DNA of 19,874 bases from an uncultured Eubacteriales bacterium. GTDB lineage: Bacteria; Bacillota; Clostridia; Christensenellales; UBA1242. Positions 1 to 8,500 of this stretch are shown one piece after another. The stretch is from assembly GCA_948949055.1 (NCBI GenBank), contig CARBWQ010000003.1, forward strand, positions 1-19,874. Reading direction: 5' to 3'. Position numbers and translations under genes: made by a program. Under the pieces are notes generated by a model that was not told where the DNA came from, ran no database searches, and saw only the letters and a program-made list of their open reading frames with translations. Within the stretch, counting starts at the first letter, position 1. Every line of letters starts with the position of its first letter.

Positions 1-2
1 CT

Positions 3-476
3 TGGGAGAGACCAACTAGTTTGGAAAGCATGGAAATAACATTAAAAAGACTATTTGATCAAGAGATAAATCTTACTGAAGAAGAAAAAAGTGCAAGGTT
101 AGATATACGATTTAAGAATTTTGCTGGAAAAACTGTGATAGTTGAATTGAAGCGATATGACAGAATTGTTAACTTAGGAGAGATTATAAATCAAATTAAT
201 AAATATCATAGTGGAATAACAAAAATTTTGCGAAAACAGAATCCTAATGATTCTCCAAGTTTTGAAATAATTGTATTACTTGGTCAGTTTATTAACAACG
301 ACGGGTCAATTGAAATGAATAATAAAGTGGTAAAGGCGTTAGAGCAGTTTAATGCTAGAGTTGTATATTATGATCAATTGATAAATGATGCAAAAAATGC
401 TTATTCGGAATATTTCAATCAGAAAGAAAAATTAAATCCTATCCTTGATTTATTTGGAGATATAGATGAAGATTAA
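3..476 (+). CDS. C-terminal part of a protein with a PD-(D/E)XK-like motif (5' end outside window)
   Basis: The frame is open from the window edge (codons from base 3 read W-E-R-P-T-S) to TAA at 474-476, so this is probably the end of a longer protein and not an ORF starting at the TTG at 21. The segment shows an aspartate in LDIRF (codon 102-104), then VELK with Glu at 144-146 and Lys at 150-152. This is the D-x(n)-E-x-K spacing of PD-(D/E)XK nuclease folds. The rest alternates helices and strands (IIVLLGQF, ARVVYYDQL). From memory, similar tails occur on GHKL-ATPase proteins of restriction-like loci, but the N-terminal part that would prove this is missing. A strong terminator follows three bases downstream. 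The nuclease-like call is moderate; the family is not certain. Confidence 0.55.
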   Translation, partial: WERPTSLESMEITLKRLFDQEINLTEEEKSARLDIRFKNFAGKTVIVELKRYDRIVNLGEIINQINKYHSGITKILRKQNPNDSPSFEIIVLLGQFINNDGSIEMNNKVVKALEQFNARVVYYDQLINDAKNAYSEYFNQKEKLNPILDLFGDIDED

Positions 477-478
477 AT

Positions 479-513
479 AAAAGTAGCAAAAATAAAGTTT
501 TGCTACTTTTATT
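479..513 (+). terminator. Intrinsic terminator after the first gene
   Basis: There is a perfect 13-bp inverted repeat, AAAAGTAGCAAAA (479-491) and TTTTGCTACTTTT (498-510), with a 6-nt loop. The A-run on the 5' side and T-run on the 3' side mean it could stop transcription from either direction. It separates the upstream gene from the restriction-modification operon. Confidence 0.85.
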
Positions 514-522
514 TTAAAAAAG

Positions 523-553
523 TTATATAAAATAGAAAATTTTATGTTATAAT
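523..553 (+). promoter_or_regulatory. Promoter of the restriction-modification operon
   Basis: A consensus extended -10 box TGTTATAAT lies at 545-553 (TATAAT at 548-553). The -35 region is weak: TTATAT at 523-528 with a 19-nt spacer is the best seen. The predicted start is near 560, about 30 nt ahead of the first ATG at 590, which has an AAAGGA site at 574-579. No other convincing promoter is visible before hsdR, so this one may drive the whole run. Confidence 0.6.
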
Positions 554-589
554 GAAATTATTAAATATACTAAAAAGGATATAATTTGA

Positions 590-1444
590 ATGGAAAAAGT
601 TGTAATAGAACAAATTTTTCTGAATGGTATGCCAGAGGGTATGGTTCAGATAAGAACTGATAATTGGAGTGGTTTGTGTTTTAAAATTCCATATGTTATG
701 ATTGGAGAGGTTTTAAAGGTTGAAGAAACTAAATGTTTAAAAGACTCGCCAGCTACATATCTTCTTTTTGGAGAAAATGATGGGCATGATTGTGTTTATG
801 TTGGCGAAACAGAGACGCTAATAAAAAGATTGAATCAGCACAAAACCGATGACTTAAGTGGGCTGTGGAATTATGCGTTAGTTTTTGTTAGTGGTGTACA
901 ATCTGATCCATTAAACAAAGGGCAGATTGGGTATATTGAGCATGCTCTGTATGAGGAATGTTTCAAAGCATATGAAGCGAACAAAATTTATGAGGTTCTT
1001 AACAGTAAATCGCCAAGGGAAAGCACTCTGTCAGGTGCAACTAGAATTAAAACGGACAAGTTTATAAAAAATATAAAGTTTTTGGTTAATGCTTTAGGCT
1101 ATAAACTTTTTATTGAAAAAGAAATTAAAACGGATAATTCTACATTGTTTTCGATAAAAAGAAACGGAATTGAAGCATACGGAGAAAGAACATTCGATGG
1201 TTTTGTTGTCAAGAAAGGGTCTACAACAGCTGACAATTTCACGGAATCCACGACTGAATGTTTTAAATTAACGGGAAAAAGGCTTAGAGATGAGGGAATT
1301 ATTGTGAACAATAAATTCGTAGTCGACTATACATTTAAGACTCCATCCGGTGCCTCAACGATGATATTAGGACATAATAGTAATGGATTAATAGAATGGA
1401 AGAGAGACGGTAAATCATTAAAAGAAATTGAAAATAATCAGTAA
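590..1444 (+). CDS. GIY-YIG nuclease-like protein with DUF4357 domain
   Basis: The protein has 284 aa. Residues about 55-130 look like a GIY-YIG module: TYLLFG (56-61) and VYVGET (69-74) stand where the GIY and YIG strands lie, followed by LIKRLNQHK with an arginine (R80) in the usual catalytic-arginine position. The C-terminal part (about 185-280) has the DUF4357 pattern: EAYGERTFDGFVV, then TPSGASTMILGHNSNGLIEW, then DGKSLKE. GIY-YIG domains cut DNA, and this GIY-YIG/DUF4357 pairing is often seen near type I restriction-modification genes. It is the first gene of the operon and ends 12 nt before hsdM, implying co-transcription. The first motif reads TYL and not GIY, so activity is unproven. 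It could be an accessory nuclease or a DNA-binding partner of the hsd complex. Confidence 0.75.
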   Translation: MEKVVIEQIFLNGMPEGMVQIRTDNWSGLCFKIPYVMIGEVLKVEETKCLKDSPATYLLFGENDGHDCVYVGETETLIKRLNQHKTDDLSGLWNYALVFVSGVQSDPLNKGQIGYIEHALYEECFKAYEANKIYEVLNSKSPRESTLSGATRIKTDKFIKNIKFLVNALGYKLFIEKEIKTDNSTLFSIKRNGIEAYGERTFDGFVVKKGSTTADNFTESTTECFKLTGKRLRDEGIIVNNKFVVDYTFKTPSGASTMILGHNSNGLIEWKRDGKSLKEIENNQ

Positions 1445-1456
1445 AAGGAGCTCAAA

Positions 1457-3025
1457 ATGGCAAATATTAAGAAAGAGCAAGAGCGTGAAGAATTACATAA
1501 AGCAATTTGGAATATTGCTAATGATTTGCGTGGTAGTGTTGATGGTTGGGATTTTAAGCAATATGTATTGGGAGTAATGTTTTATAGATACATTTCCGAG
1601 AACATAACAAATTATATTAATATTGGAGAACATGAAGCTGGCAACTCAGATTTTGATTATGCAATGATTCCTGATGTTCAAGCCGAAGAAATAAGAGAAG
1701 ATATGGTAAAAACTAAAGGTTTCTTTATATTACCAAGTCAGCTTTTTTGTAATGTTAGGAAGAATGCATACAAAAACAAGGATTTAAACGAAACACTTGA
1801 AAGGGTTTTCAGGTCGATAGAGTCTTCAGCAAAAGGAACGGAAAGTGAAGATGATTTTTCAGGGCTTTTTGATGATATTGATGTCAATAGCAACAAACTC
1901 GGAGCTACTGTTGAAAAAAGAAATGAGAAGCTTGTGAAACTTCTTGATGGAATTGGTAATATGCAACTTGGCAACTATAAAGATAATTCAATAGATGCCT
2001 TTGGGGATGCTTATGAATTTTTAATGGGAATGTATGCTTCAAACGCTGGAAAATCGGGTGGAGAATATTACACTCCACAAGAAGTTAGCGAACTTTTGAC
2101 TAAACTTACGGTAGTGGGCAAAAAAGAAGTTAACAAAGTTTATGATCCGGCGTGTGGCTCAGGTTCACTTCTTTTGAAATTTGCAAAAGTCCTAGGAAAA
2201 GATAAAGTTCGTCAAGGTTTTTTTGGTCAGGAAATTAATCTTACTACGTATAACCTCTGCCGAATAAACATGTTTTTACACGATATTGATTTTGATAAAT
2301 TCAATATTGCTTGTGAAGATACTTTAATTTCTCCACAGCATTGGGATGAGGAACCTTTTGAAGCAATTGTTTCAAATCCACCATATTCAATAAAATGGGT
2401 TGGTGATGATAATCCGCTTTTAATTAATGATACAAGATTTTCACCAGCGGGTGTTCTTGCTCCAAAATCAAAAGCAGATATGGCTTTTATTATGCATTCA
2501 CTTTCTTGGCTCGCTACAAACGGAACTGCTGCAATAGTTTGTTTTCCGGGTATTTTATATCGTGGTAGTGCAGAACAAAAAATTAGAAAATATTTGATTG
2601 ACAATAACTTCATTGATGCAATTATTCAGTTGCCAGACAATTTGTTCTTTGGGACTTCTATTGCTACTTGCATTATGGTAATAAAAAAATCTAAATCAGA
2701 TAATAATGTTCTATTTATAGATGCCACTAAAGAATGTGAAAAAGTAACAAACAATAATAAACTTACAGATAAAAACATTGAACAAATTTTAAAATACTTT
2801 ACTGATAGGAAAGATGAAAAATATATATGTGCGTTAGTTTCTAATAAAACTATTGGTGATGAACAAAATTATAATCTTTCAGTTTCAACCTATGTTGAAA
2901 AAGAAGATACAAGGGTAAGAGTTGATATAAAAGAATTGAATAAACAAATAAGAGAGATAGTTGCTCGAGAAAATGTTTTAAGACAAGAAATTGATAAAAT
3001 AATACAAGCTCTTGGAGATTGTTAA
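1457..3025 (+). CDS. hsdM: Type I restriction-modification DNA methyltransferase, M subunit
   Basis: The protein has 522 aa, the usual HsdM length. It transfers a methyl group from S-adenosylmethionine to the N6 of adenine, as two M subunits with one S subunit. The N-terminal helical HsdM_N domain (about 10-150) contains LRGSVDGWDFKQYVLGVMFYR-type residues. The catalytic domain has the AdoMet motif I YDPACGSGSLL (D230 region) and the amino-methyltransferase motif IV NPPY at 307-310. GEYYTPQEV just before motif I is also typical of HsdM. The C-terminus is a helical tail rich in charged residues that normally contacts HsdS. The start is supported by AAAGGAG at 1443-1449. The gene is intact, and its stop is 2 nt from the next ATG, so the two are probably translationally coupled. 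Confidence 0.96.
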   Translation: MANIKKEQEREELHKAIWNIANDLRGSVDGWDFKQYVLGVMFYRYISENITNYINIGEHEAGNSDFDYAMIPDVQAEEIREDMVKTKGFFILPSQLFCNVRKNAYKNKDLNETLERVFRSIESSAKGTESEDDFSGLFDDIDVNSNKLGATVEKRNEKLVKLLDGIGNMQLGNYKDNSIDAFGDAYEFLMGMYASNAGKSGGEYYTPQEVSELLTKLTVVGKKEVNKVYDPACGSGSLLLKFAKVLGKDKVRQGFFGQEINLTTYNLCRINMFLHDIDFDKFNIACEDTLISPQHWDEEPFEAIVSNPPYSIKWVGDDNPLLINDTRFSPAGVLAPKSKADMAFIMHSLSWLATNGTAAIVCFPGILYRGSAEQKIRKYLIDNNFIDAIIQLPDNLFFGTSIATCIMVIKKSKSDNNVLFIDATKECEKVTNNNKLTDKNIEQILKYFTDRKDEKYICALVSNKTIGDEQNYNLSVSTYVEKEDTRVRVDIKELNKQIREIVARENVLRQEIDKIIQALGDC

Positions 3026-3027
3026 AA

Positions 3028-3690
3028 ATGACGGAGCAAGAGGTTTTTAAAATTATATTGCCTTTCCTGGAAGGATATACAGAAGGTATATATTGGGATT
3101 TTAAAGAAACTTTGAATGATGCAGCTAGTATTATAAAGGATATATTGGCGTTTTCAAATAGTGACTATAATGGAGATAGTTTTATTATTGTCGGGGTAAA
3201 AGAAACAAAACTAAGTGGTGAAAAAAATAATAAAATAGCTTTAAGTAGAGAAGATCGTATAAGGTTAAAAACAGATTCGAGCAATTTGTATATACCAGAC
3301 AAGTGGGATGTATGTGGAATAAGCGAAGCAGAAATATTAAAACTAAAAGGTTTAAGCGAGCAAATTACACAACAAATTGCAAGTAATATGCTGATTAGTA
3401 TCCCTAAATGTGAATTTATTCCGATAGAAATTAATAAATCCAGATGGCTGTATGTTATCATTATAAAGAAAAAACCAGGAGTTTTTATTTGCAAACAAGA
3501 TTTATATGATAGCCGTAATCCAAATAAAGTTGTTGTGAAACAAGGAGTAGTTTATGTTCGTGTTGCTGATACAACATTTGGTGCAGATACCAGTGTAGCG
3601 TCGGCAACAGAATGTATAAGAATATGGAAAAATTACATAGATTGGTTAGAATCGCCGTTATATGAGAAACAGGAGATAATTAATGAATAA
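3028..3690 (+). CDS. AlbA_2/Schlafen-like ATP-binding domain protein inside the hsd operon
   Basis: The protein has 220 aa. The N-terminal pattern is that of the AlbA_2 (Schlafen AlbA_2, formerly AAA_4) domain: an early glutamate then WDFKE (23-27), KDILAFSN (37-44) and FIIVGV (52-57). A second conserved part follows at WLYVIIIKKKPGVF and VVYVRVADTT. The family is linked to nucleic-acid or nucleotide binding and occurs in many defence islands; its exact activity here is not known. I chose ATG 3028 over the TTG at 3019, because GGAG at 3014-3017 is correctly spaced for 3028. It starts 2 nt after hsdM ends and overlaps the hsdS start by 8 nt, so it is firmly part of the operon. A winged-helix C-terminal half, common in longer family members, is not seen. 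Confidence 0.75.
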   Translation: MTEQEVFKIILPFLEGYTEGIYWDFKETLNDAASIIKDILAFSNSDYNGDSFIIVGVKETKLSGEKNNKIALSREDRIRLKTDSSNLYIPDKWDVCGISEAEILKLKGLSEQITQQIASNMLISIPKCEFIPIEINKSRWLYVIIIKKKPGVFICKQDLYDSRNPNKVVVKQGVVYVRVADTTFGADTSVASATECIRIWKNYIDWLESPLYEKQEIINE

Positions 3691-4939
3691 AATTGAAGAC
3701 TTGATTAAAAAACTTTGTCCTAATGGTGTAGAATATAAGACACTTGTTGAATTAGGTGATTTTTATGGTGGATTAACAGGAAAATCAAAAGATGATTTCA
3801 AAGGCGGAAATGCTAAATTTATTTCTTATATGAATGTTTTTAAAAATCCAGCACTTGATTTATCGTCAAAAGAAACTGTTAAAATCGCCCCAGATGAGAA
3901 ACAAAGAAAGCTTGAATTTGGTGATGTAATATTTACAGGTTCTTCAGAAACTCCTGATGAGTGTGCTATATCGTCAGTTGTTACCAAACAACCTGCCGAA
4001 GATTATTATTTGAATAGCTTTTGTTTTATATGGAGAATAAAAGATAAGACATTGTTTGATTTTGATTTTTTAAAGCATTTATTTCGTTCGGATGCTTTAA
4101 GACAGCAACTAATAAAAACTGCTAGTGGTGTTACTAGATTTAATGTATCTAAAAAACTGATGGAAAAGATTGAAATCCCGAAACCTCCGATGGAAATCCA
4201 ACGCGAAATTGTTCAAATATTGGACAATTTCGCGGAGCTTTCAGCGGAGCTTTCAGCGGAGCTTTCAGCGGAGCTTCAGCTTCGCAGAAAGCAGTACGAA
4301 TTTTATAGAGATAAACTATTGAAGTTTGATGATACCATACAAAATATAGAATTGGGTGAGATAGCTAAATTTACTTATGGATACACAGATAAAGCTACTG
4401 ATACAGGGGATATAAGGTATATAAGAATTACTGATATCACAGATGACGGAACGTTGAATCCTAATGATACGAAGTATGTGAAAATCACAGAGGTAAGTAA
4501 GAAATATTTATTAAAAAAAGGTGATTTATTAGTCGCAAGAACGGGAGCAACTTATGGAAAAACGTTATATTTTGATTCAAATGAACCATCAATTTATGCT
4601 TCATTCTTGATAAAAATAGAGCTAGATAATACGAAAGTACGAAACAAATATTATTGGCATTTTTCAAAATCTTCTTTGTATTGGAATCAAGCAGAAAAAT
4701 ACGTATCAAAGGCTGGACAACAACAATTTAATTCAAACGCAATTTGCAAAATAGTTGTACCTATTCCATCATTGGAAATACAAGACAAAATAATATATGT
4801 GCTTGATAACTTTGATAAAATATGTTCAGATTTGGGGATTGGGTTGCCTGCTGAAATTGAAGCAAGACAAAAACAATACGAATATTACCGTGAGAAGCTT
4901 TTATCATTCGATAAACAAGTCGGGGGGGGTATCACTTAA
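3683..4939 (+). CDS. hsdS: Type I restriction-modification specificity subunit (two TRDs)
   Basis: The protein has 418 aa, the normal size for a two-TRD HsdS that binds the two halves of an interrupted target and positions HsdM and HsdR. TRD1 covers about 15-175, ending in the usual PKPPMEIQREIVQILDNF. A spacer of AELS repeats (184-199) runs into the conserved coil RRKQYEFYRDKLL. TRD2 starts at IELGEIAKFTYGYT and ends with LEIQDKIIYVLDNFDKI and ARQKQYEYYREKLLSFDK. Two features can change the product: the 12-bp repeat in the spacer, and the run of eight G just before the stop. With eight G the protein ends in VGGGIT. With nine G, reading continues into a third TRD. The start overlaps the upstream gene by 8 nt and has AGGAG at about 3671-3675. 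Confidence 0.95.
   Translation: MNKIEDLIKKLCPNGVEYKTLVELGDFYGGLTGKSKDDFKGGNAKFISYMNVFKNPALDLSSKETVKIAPDEKQRKLEFGDVIFTGSSETPDECAISSVVTKQPAEDYYLNSFCFIWRIKDKTLFDFDFLKHLFRSDALRQQLIKTASGVTRFNVSKKLMEKIEIPKPPMEIQREIVQILDNFAELSAELSAELSAELQLRRKQYEFYRDKLLKFDDTIQNIELGEIAKFTYGYTDKATDTGDIRYIRITDITDDGTLNPNDTKYVKITEVSKKYLLKKGDLLVARTGATYGKTLYFDSNEPSIYASFLIKIELDNTKVRNKYYWHFSKSSLYWNQAEKYVSKAGQQQFNSNAICKIVVPIPSLEIQDKIIYVLDNFDKICSDLGIGLPAEIEARQKQYEYYREKLLSFDKQVGGGIT
4232..4278 (+). repeat. 12-bp tandem repeat in the hsdS central spacer
   Basis: The unit GCGGAGCTTTCA occurs three times in a row (4232-4243, 4244-4255, 4256-4267), then a shortened copy GCGGAGCTT-CA. It is in frame and codes AELS x3 plus AELQ (residues 184-199), between TRD1 and the central coil. 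In EcoR124-type HsdS, gain or loss of a 12-bp unit coding TAEL changes the spacing of the two half-targets by one base. This repeat is in the same place and has the same length. Confidence 0.9.
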
Positions 4940-5556
4940 GTGATATCAATCTTATTAAGCTTTTACAGTATGTGTATGGGTTTATAGTATTGTCGATTGG
5001 TAGTTTTTCAAAATTATATGCTGGAGCAACGCCTTCAACAAATAAAAAAGAATATTGGGAAGGTGGTACAATACCCTGGATGAGTTCTGGCGAAGTGAAT
5101 TATGGTCAAATTTTTAAGACAGAAAAATGTATAACACAGATAGGATATGATAATTCTAGCACAAAAATGATACCAGAAAATACGGTTGTGATTGCGTTGG
5201 CAGGACAAGGAAAAACTAGAGGAATGGTTGCAATAACAAGAATTCCATTATGTACAAATCAATCTTTGTGTGGGATAGTAACAAATGAACTTGTTGATGC
5301 TGAATATTTAAAATATTATTTACAATCTCAATATAATCAGCTTCGTGCAGTTTCGTCGGGAGATGGCACAAGGGGTGGGTTAAACTTAAATATGATAAAT
5401 GACTTTATTATTCCTGTTCCAAGTATTAAAAAACAGAAAGAAATCATTCAAATATTAGATAAGTTTGACACAATTATAAATGATATATCAAAAGGACTCC
5501 CTGCTGAAATTGAGGCGAGACAAAAACAATACGAATACTATAGAGAAAAATTGTTA
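4847..5556 (+). repeat. Direct repeats flanking the third TRD (4847-4903 and 5500-5556)
   Basis: Two 57-bp segments coding PAEIEARQKQYEYYREKLL agree at about 47 of 57 positions by eye, and the first 39 bases differ at only two. They lie at the ends of TRD2 and TRD3, 653 bp apart in direct orientation. Recombination between them would delete the G tract and TRD3. The conserved coil at about 4277-4330 is a more distant third copy. Confidence 0.75.
4922..4929 (+). repeat. Poly-G (G8) slippage tract at the 3' end of hsdS
   Basis: Eight consecutive G occur in otherwise AT-rich DNA, directly followed by a 16-bp perfect palindrome TATCACTTAAGTGATA (4930-4945). With G8 the hsdS frame stops at 4939. 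With G9 (or G6) it enters the open downstream frame. With G7 it stops at TGA 4941-4943. Such tracts change length by slipped-strand mispairing. Confidence 0.85.
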
Positions 5557-5577
5557 AATTTTAAACGAAAAGATTAA
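4930..5577 (+). CDS. hsdS: Third target-recognition domain of HsdS, out of frame with hsdS
   Basis: From the G tract on, this frame reads YHLSDINLIKLLQYVYGF and then a full TRD: VLSIGSFSKLYAGATPS, GGTIPWMSSGEV, VVIALAGQGKTRGMV, and the C-terminal IPVPSIKKQKEIIQILDKF with the coil ARQKQYEYYREKLLNF. It is a half-HsdS of about 200 residues, like the second half of the preceding gene. The first usable start codon in this frame is GTG 4972, with no Shine-Dalgarno site. Independent translation therefore looks poor, and the likely route is a frameshifted G tract, giving one 631-residue protein. The alternative is a decayed fragment, but no stop codon interrupts it. It ends 10 nt before hsdR. Confidence 0.8.
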   Translation, partial: YHLSDINLIKLLQYVYGFIVLSIGSFSKLYAGATPSTNKKEYWEGGTIPWMSSGEVNYGQIFKTEKCITQIGYDNSSTKMIPENTVVIALAGQGKTRGMVAITRIPLCTNQSLCGIVTNELVDAEYLKYYLQSQYNQLRAVSSGDGTRGGLNLNMINDFIIPVPSIKKQKEIIQILDKFDTIINDISKGLPAEIEARQKQYEYYREKLLNFKRKD

Positions 5578-5587
5578 GGAGTGAATT

Positions 5588-8500
5588 ATGAGTTTTTACA
5601 ACATAGTGGCTCAGTCAAGCGAAAGCACGGTTGTCACTGAATATAAAAGTGAAACAAAAAGGTCAGATGCTTATCAGAGTGAAGCAGAACTTGAAAAAGA
5701 ATTTATAAGATTGTTGCAAGAACAATCATATGAATACTTAGCTATTCACAGTGAAGCGGAGATCATTAACAATCTGCGTGCGAAGATTGAAGAATTAAAC
5801 AAGTTGAAGTTCACTGATGATGAGTGGGCTAGACTTTTTAATGAGCAGCTTGCGAACTCAAACGAAGGTATAAAGGAAAAGACTCGCCGAATACAAGAAG
5901 AAAGCAGGATCAACCTCAAAATGGATGATGGGCTGACTAGGAATATCGCTCTCATTGATAAAGAAAATATTCATGAAAACAAATTACAGGTTATAAACCA
6001 ATATGTAAACAATGATGGAAATCATGACAATAGATATGATGTAACTGTTCTGGTAAATGGATTTCCGCTTGTGCACATAGAATTGAAAAGACGTGGGGTT
6101 GCAATTCGTGAAGCTTTTAATCAAATTGATAGATATCAAAGAGATAGCTTTTGGGCTGCATCAGGCTTATATGAGTACGTGCAAATTTTTGTAATTTCTA
6201 ATGGAACCAATACAAAATATTACTCAAATAGCACAAGGTTTAATCATATAAAAGATGCAAATGCGCAAAAAACAAACAAGCAAAAAACTAGCAACAGTTT
6301 TGAGTTTACTTCATTTTGGGAAGATGGTAATAATAGAATAATTCCAGATCTTATTGATTTTACAAAAACATTTTTTTCGAAACATACACTTCTTAATATC
6401 CTTACAAAGTATTGTGTTTTCACAAGCGAGAATATGCTTTTGGTTATGCGACCTTATCAAATTGTTGCAACCGAAAGAATTTTAAATAGAATTGAAATAA
6501 GCAACAACTATAAAACTTACGGTAGTGTTAAGGCGGGTGGTTATATTTGGCATACAACTGGAAGCGGGAAGACTTTGACATCTTTCAAGACAGCTCAACT
6601 TGCAACCAAACTGCCTTATATAGATAAAGTGTTATTTGTTGTAGATAGAAAAGATCTTGACTATCAAACAATGAAAGAATATGACAGGTTTGAAAAAGGT
6701 GCTGCTAACAGCAATAAATCGACAGCAGTGCTTAAGAAACAGCTTGAAGATTCTAATTCAAGAATTATTATTACTACTATTCAAAAGTTGGATAACTTTA
6801 TTTCAAAGTACAAAGACCACGAAGTTTATAATAAACACTGTGTAATTATATTTGATGAATGTCATCGTTCTCAATTTGGGGATATGCACCTTGCTATTGT
6901 GAGAGCATTTAAGAAGTATCATTTGTTTGGGTTTACTGGGACTCCAATTTTTGCAGTAAATTCAAATAGTGGGGCTAAACATGTCAATCTGAAAACCACT
7001 GAGCAGGCTTTTGGGGATAAATTGCATACATATACAATTGTTGACGCAATAAATGATAAAAATGTTTTGCCATTTAGAGTTGACTATATTAAAACGATGG
7101 AGAATGAGCCTGATATAGACGATAAGCAAGTGTATGATATCAATAGAGAGAAAGCATTTTTGGCACCAAAGAGGATTTCTAAAGTTGTTGATTATATTTT
7201 AACTCATTTTAACCAAAAGACCTATAGAAATGAAAAAAGTTATAATTTTAATGCCTTGACAAACATTGGAGAAGTTGCATCTGCGAAAGATAAAAGTGCT
7301 ATTGCAGAAGTAAAACAAAAGTTGAGGTTATCTGGATTCAATTCAATCTTTTGTGTATCTTCAGTAGATGCTGCAAAGATTTATTACAATGAATTTAAAA
7401 GACAAATGGCAGAAAATCCATCTAAAAATCTTAAAATAGCAACTATCTATAGTTATGGTGCAAACGAAGATGTTGAAGATGGAATGCTTGATGAAGAGAA
7501 CTCTGAAGATACAAATAGTCTTGACAAATCTTCTCGTGATTTTTTGGAAGATGCAATTAAAGATTACAACAAAATGTTTAAAACAAACTATGATACATCT
7601 AGCGATAAATTTCAAAACTATTACAAAGATGTCTCTCTCAGAATGAAGAATAAGGAGCTCGATTTACTTATAGTAGTCAATATGTTTTTAACAGGATTTG
7701 ATGCTACAATGCTTAATACAATGTGGGTAGATAAAAATCTAAAACAGCATGGACTTATTCAAGCATTTTCAAGAACAAATCGAATACTGAACTCCATAAA
7801 GAGATTTGGTAATATTATTTGCTTTAGGAATTTACAAAAAAGAACAGATGATGCTGTTGCTTTGTTTGGCGATAAAGATGCTGGTGGTATTTGCCTGCTT
7901 AAAGGATATAAAGATTATTATAATGGTTATGTGGATGATGACGGCAATCGTAAAGTTGGTTATGTTGATTTAATTCAAGAACTTGAAATAAAATATCCAC
8001 TATCAGAGCCACAAATTATTGGGGAGAAGTCACAAAAAGATTTTATTAGTTTGTTTGGTGCAATTCTTCGTATGAAAAACTTGTTATCTGCATTTGATGA
8101 GTTTGCTGGAAATGAAATATTGACTGAACGACAAATGCAAGATTATTTGTCAAGATATAATGACCTTTATGAAGAATGGAAGAGACAAAGAGAAACTCAC
8201 GAAGTAGAAGATATAAATGATGATATCGTATTTGAAGTTGAACTTATTAAGCAAGTTGAGATTAATATAGATTATATTTTAATGCTTGTTAAAAAATATC
8301 ACGACAGCCATCAAGAAGATAAAGAAGTGCTTATTTCTATCAATAAAGCTATTGATTCAAGCTTGGAATTGCGTAGTAAAAAAGCGCTTATTGAAAACTT
8401 TATTGCAGGGATTAACGATGTTGATGATGTTATGATTGAATGGCGTGAATTTGTTGCAAAACAAAAGGAATTAGAACTTGTTTCTATTATTAATGAGGAA

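Noticed and set aside
4972..5577. The third TRD as an independent hsdS gene starting at GTG 4972
   Set aside because: There is no ribosome site, and the frame is open and HsdS-like upstream of the GTG back to the G tract, so a fusion by frameshift is the better reading.
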